Below, piece by piece: positions 61,938 to 64,000 of a stretch of 64,000 bases of DNA. The position numbers and the translations under genes are program-made. This DNA is from Leeuwenhoekiella polynyae. Lineage in GTDB: Bacteria; Bacteroidota; Bacteroidia; Flavobacteriales; Flavobacteriaceae. The number at the start of each line of letters is the position of its first letter. The first letter of the stretch is position 1. A model generated the notes under the pieces. That model was not told the origin of the DNA. It ran no database searches and saw only the letters and a list, made by a program, of their open reading frames with translations. The stretch spans positions 36,219 to 100,218 of the forward strand of contig NZ_QOVK01000017.1 in NCBI RefSeq assembly GCF_004104075.1, written 5' to 3'.

Positions 61938-62828
61938 TTAGCACTTAAAGCTTTTGGGTATTGCAATAGTGAGTTTAGAATCGGTCATTTTAGCATTAAT
62001 CAATTGTTTCTCACCTATAAACTCGCCATCAATCTGAAAAGCGATTGCCTTTTTACTGCGTATGGTCACTTCTTTGCATTTATAGACTTTTACAAAATCT
62101 GGATCTAAATGCGCATCATCATAAAAGGTTTCAAGAATTCCTTTAATACTGAAATTTTTAAACACTAAAACCTCAAAAAAGCCATCGTTCATTTTTCCGG
62201 TAGGATTTATTTTTGCTCCGGTACCAAATTTATTGGCATTGGCGATTGCGACCAGCACACCTTCTTCAGTACAAGTTTCTTCGTTGCATTCGACCTCTAC
62301 TTCAAAAGGAAAATCATTATTAATAAGTGTCGGGAATGCTTGTATAAGATATCCCAGCTTACCACGTATTTCAGATTTTTCATAATTCTCTATCAACTTT
62401 GCATTTACACCAAGATCTGCAATGTGCAGACAGGTGTATCCATCTATTTCAAGAAGGTCCATTTCAATATAATGATCACCTAACGCGATTTTGAGTTGTT
62501 GCTCTAGTGAGTCTGGAATATCAAAATTAGTAGCCAACCCATTAGCAGAACCAGATGGTAAAAGACCTATTTTTAAGGATTCGTTTTTAATAGCATCAGC
62601 CACTTCGCGAATAGTACCATCACCACCGGATATCAGAATACGATCTGGTCGTTTTTCAGCAATTAAATTTTGAATGGCTTCTTTGTCATTTTTACCTGTT
62701 GTCTCGTAGACAATACTCTCATCGTTGTTTTGAGAAACGTGTTTTTCAAATGCTTTAATAATGGGATTTTTGTTTGTGCCACCTGCAATAGGATTAATGA
62801 CAAGTAAAATGGTCTTTTGTGTTTTCAT
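61938..62828 (-). CDS. Diacylglycerol/sphingolipid kinase family lipid kinase (YegS/DgkB-like)
   Basis: The 296-residue kinase has the DAGK catalytic motif ISGGDGTIREVADAI and the upstream KTILLVINPIAGGTNKNPI, with the C-terminal beta domain including AIANANKFGTGAKINPTGKM and IAFQIDGEFIGEK. It phosphorylates a lipid alcohol, probably diacylglycerol to phosphatidate, at the membrane. The divergent neighbour is an App1-like phosphatidate phosphatase domain protein, suggesting a linked lipid role. Confidence 0.92.
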   Translation of the reverse strand: MKTQKTILLVINPIAGGTNKNPIIKAFEKHVSQNNDESIVYETTGKNDKEAIQNLIAEKRPDRILISGGDGTIREVADAIKNESLKIGLLPSGSANGLATNFDIPDSLEQQLKIALGDHYIEMDLLEIDGYTCLHIADLGVNAKLIENYEKSEIRGKLGYLIQAFPTLINNDFPFEVEVECNEETCTEEGVLVAIANANKFGTGAKINPTGKMNDGFFEVLVFKNFSIKGILETFYDDAHLDPDFVKVYKCKEVTIRSKKAIAFQIDGEFIGEKQLINAKMTDSKLTIAIPKSFKC

Positions 62829-62893
62829 TAAGTAGATTTCGATTTAAAATTAGCTATTTTGACCACAGAAGACCGTTAATAAAATACCAATAA

Positions 62894-63874
62894 GTGAAGC
62901 TGGATTTACAATTATACCGCGGATATGCCAACGATGAGGAGCTAATAGTTTTTGGACATGTATTTAAATCCTGGGCACCAGATAAATATAAAACAGATCG
63001 CAAAGGGTTTAAGCATGCATTCTCTGTTTTGCATATGTTTAGAATTTCTCCTCTAAAAAATGTTGAGGTTCGGCTGCGTTTTAAAGATATTGATATTACT
63101 ACCAAAACGATGAATGATGGTTATTTTAGGTTTACAATACCCTACGATAATACTTTGCAGAGTGGCTGGCACACTTATGAAGTGACATGTAAACCAGAAG
63201 AAGTAAATTATGGCATTGTTGATAAAGCTCAATTTTTAAAGCCTTTTGAAAGTAAAGTGAGTATTATCTCAGATATAGATGATACTTTTTTAATCTCGCA
63301 TAGCGGAAATATTCTTAAGAAGCTTTATGTTATGCTGGCGCGAAATGTAAACGACAGAAAGACTTTTGAAGATGTAGTGAAGCATTACCAGGCTTTGAGC
63401 AATAGCGGACATAAAGAGAAAGGAGTGAGCAATTCGTTTTTTTACGTCTCCAGTAGTGAATGGAATTTATACAATTTTATTGTTCAGTTTACTAATCTAC
63501 AGAAGCTGCCTAAGGCTGTTATTAAACTGAAAGATATTAAGACCGGAATAACCGATTTTCTGGGAACCGGTGGCGGAAACCACGATCACAAATTTGTCAA
63601 AATAAAAGATATTATTTCCTTTTACCCGAAGCAACGCTATGTGCTTCTTGGTGATGATTCACAACAAGATGCTTATATCTATGAGCGTATTTGTAAAATG
63701 TTTCCAAAGAATATTGAAGCTGTTTACCTGCGTCAAACCAGTGGTTCTAAAAAAAATAAAATTCAGGAAGTACTTGATAACATCAATAACATGCAAGTCG
63801 CAACCTGCTACTTTAAAAAAAGCACAGAAGCTATCCAGCACTCTAAAGCAATAGGGGTGATAAAAGAACAGTAA
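62894..63874 (+). CDS. App1-like phosphatidate phosphatase domain protein (DUF2183)
   Basis: The 326-residue protein starts at GTG 62894. Its N-terminal beta-rich part (about 1-115) has RGYANDEELIVFGHVFK, and the HAD-type catalytic part begins at SIISDIDDTFLISHSGN (about residues 123-139), with the nucleophile in DIDDTF. LLGDDSQQDAYIY supplies the later acidic motif. App1 proteins dephosphorylate phosphatidate to diacylglycerol. It is divergent from the lipid kinase with 65 bases between. A later start is possible, but the GYANDEE segment is conserved. Confidence 0.9.
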   Translation: MKLDLQLYRGYANDEELIVFGHVFKSWAPDKYKTDRKGFKHAFSVLHMFRISPLKNVEVRLRFKDIDITTKTMNDGYFRFTIPYDNTLQSGWHTYEVTCKPEEVNYGIVDKAQFLKPFESKVSIISDIDDTFLISHSGNILKKLYVMLARNVNDRKTFEDVVKHYQALSNSGHKEKGVSNSFFYVSSSEWNLYNFIVQFTNLQKLPKAVIKLKDIKTGITDFLGTGGGNHDHKFVKIKDIISFYPKQRYVLLGDDSQQDAYIYERICKMFPKNIEAVYLRQTSGSKKNKIQEVLDNINNMQVATCYFKKSTEAIQHSKAIGVIKEQ

Positions 63875-63876
63875 AT

Positions 63877-63908
63877 AAAAGAGGCTGTCTAAAAAGGCAG
63901 CCTTTTTT
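63877..63908 (+). terminator. Terminator after the App1-like gene
   Basis: A 6-bp core stem (AGGCTG / CAGCCT) is followed by a run of seven T. Confidence 0.8.
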
Positions 63909-63945
63909 TATAGGATTTATTCTGAATATGTTTTAATTTCATGGA

Positions 63946-64000
63946 ATGAAAGCAAAACCTGTTTGGAAGACCGACCATCAGTCTCAGTTGAGCCTGCTTC
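63946..64000 (+). CDS. Start of an unidentified gene, cut by the window end
   Basis: ATG at 63946 opens a frame of 18 codons reading MKAKPVWKTDHQSQLSLL that continues past the edge. A weak likeness to the N-termini of IS1182-type transposases (QxQLSLLPP) was noted, but 18 residues are not enough to call it. Confidence 0.4.
   Translation, partial: MKAKPVWKTDHQSQLSLL

Overview
The window is a 64-kb stretch of low-GC chromosome from a member of the Bacteroidota, almost certainly a marine-type Flavobacteriaceae. The evidence is a T9SS type A C-terminal sorting domain, several promoters of the Bacteroidota form TTG/TTTG-N19-20-TAnnTTTG, DUF4252 and 2TM-domain genes, a 950-residue CarB, SusC-like lipoprotein/TonB logic for vitamin B12, and many lipoproteins whose acylated Cys is followed by acidic residues. 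The genus cannot be fixed from the sequence alone. I saw no rRNA, tRNA, CRISPR array, prophage or intact transposon.

Layout. 1-3.7 kb: a drug-efflux operon (TetR regulator, TolC, HlyD, DHA2 pump) preceded by three copies of one 16-bp dyad. 3.8-14.7 kb: peptide-binding lipoprotein, tRNA methylthiotransferase MtaB, small acetyltransferase-like protein, hydrolase, lytic transglycosylase, thioredoxin-like protein, ribosomal protein L34 (rpmH) with carB, and a T9SS-secreted protein. 14.7-16.2 kb: a gene-poor scar with a decayed DUF819 gene and short tandem repeats. 16.2-18.5 kb: thioesterase, small membrane protein and rmuC. 18.6-24.9 kb: a vitamin B12 locus, with an ABC importer on one side and a cobalamin riboswitch, BtuB receptor and BtuG-like surface propeller on the other. 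24.9-28 kb: tandem S41 proteases, one broken. 28-30.1 kb: ECF sigma operon with two DUF4252 proteins. 30.2-33.5 kb: pta-ackA. 33.5-41.3 kb: purB with a previously unlisted 54-residue membrane protein, sirtuin, rRNA/tRNA methyltransferase, DEAD helicase and rdgB. 41.4-46.3 kb: VIT family transporter, Mo-hydroxylase pair with a MocA-like protein, and rpiA. 46.3-49.6 kb: SDR/HxlR pair and persulfide-oxidising rhodanese proteins. 49.8-53.5 kb: a very large outer-membrane protein that looks like phosphoesterase + kinase-like domain + beta-barrel. 53.7-56.8 kb: LytS/LytTR two-component operon with three 2TM modules. 56.8-63.9 kb: DUF2254, LETM1-like protein, a possible small RNA, SigK/RskA-like pair, SodC, and a divergent lipid kinase / phosphatidate phosphatase pair.

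How it fits together. Most of the window is ordinary core metabolism and envelope biology. The B12 locus is a coherent uptake system: surface lipoprotein and TonB receptor at the outer membrane, then a periplasmic binding protein, permease and ATPase, with at least the outer-membrane part under riboswitch control. The items I consider least explained are the tripartite 1222-residue surface protein, a dispersed intergenic hairpin element with compensatory changes (three copies at 18.5, 49.7 and 56.8 kb), a terminator without a gene at 59.7 kb that suggests a small RNA, and 5'-end hairpins immediately downstream of the promoters of rpmH, purB and the DEAD helicase.
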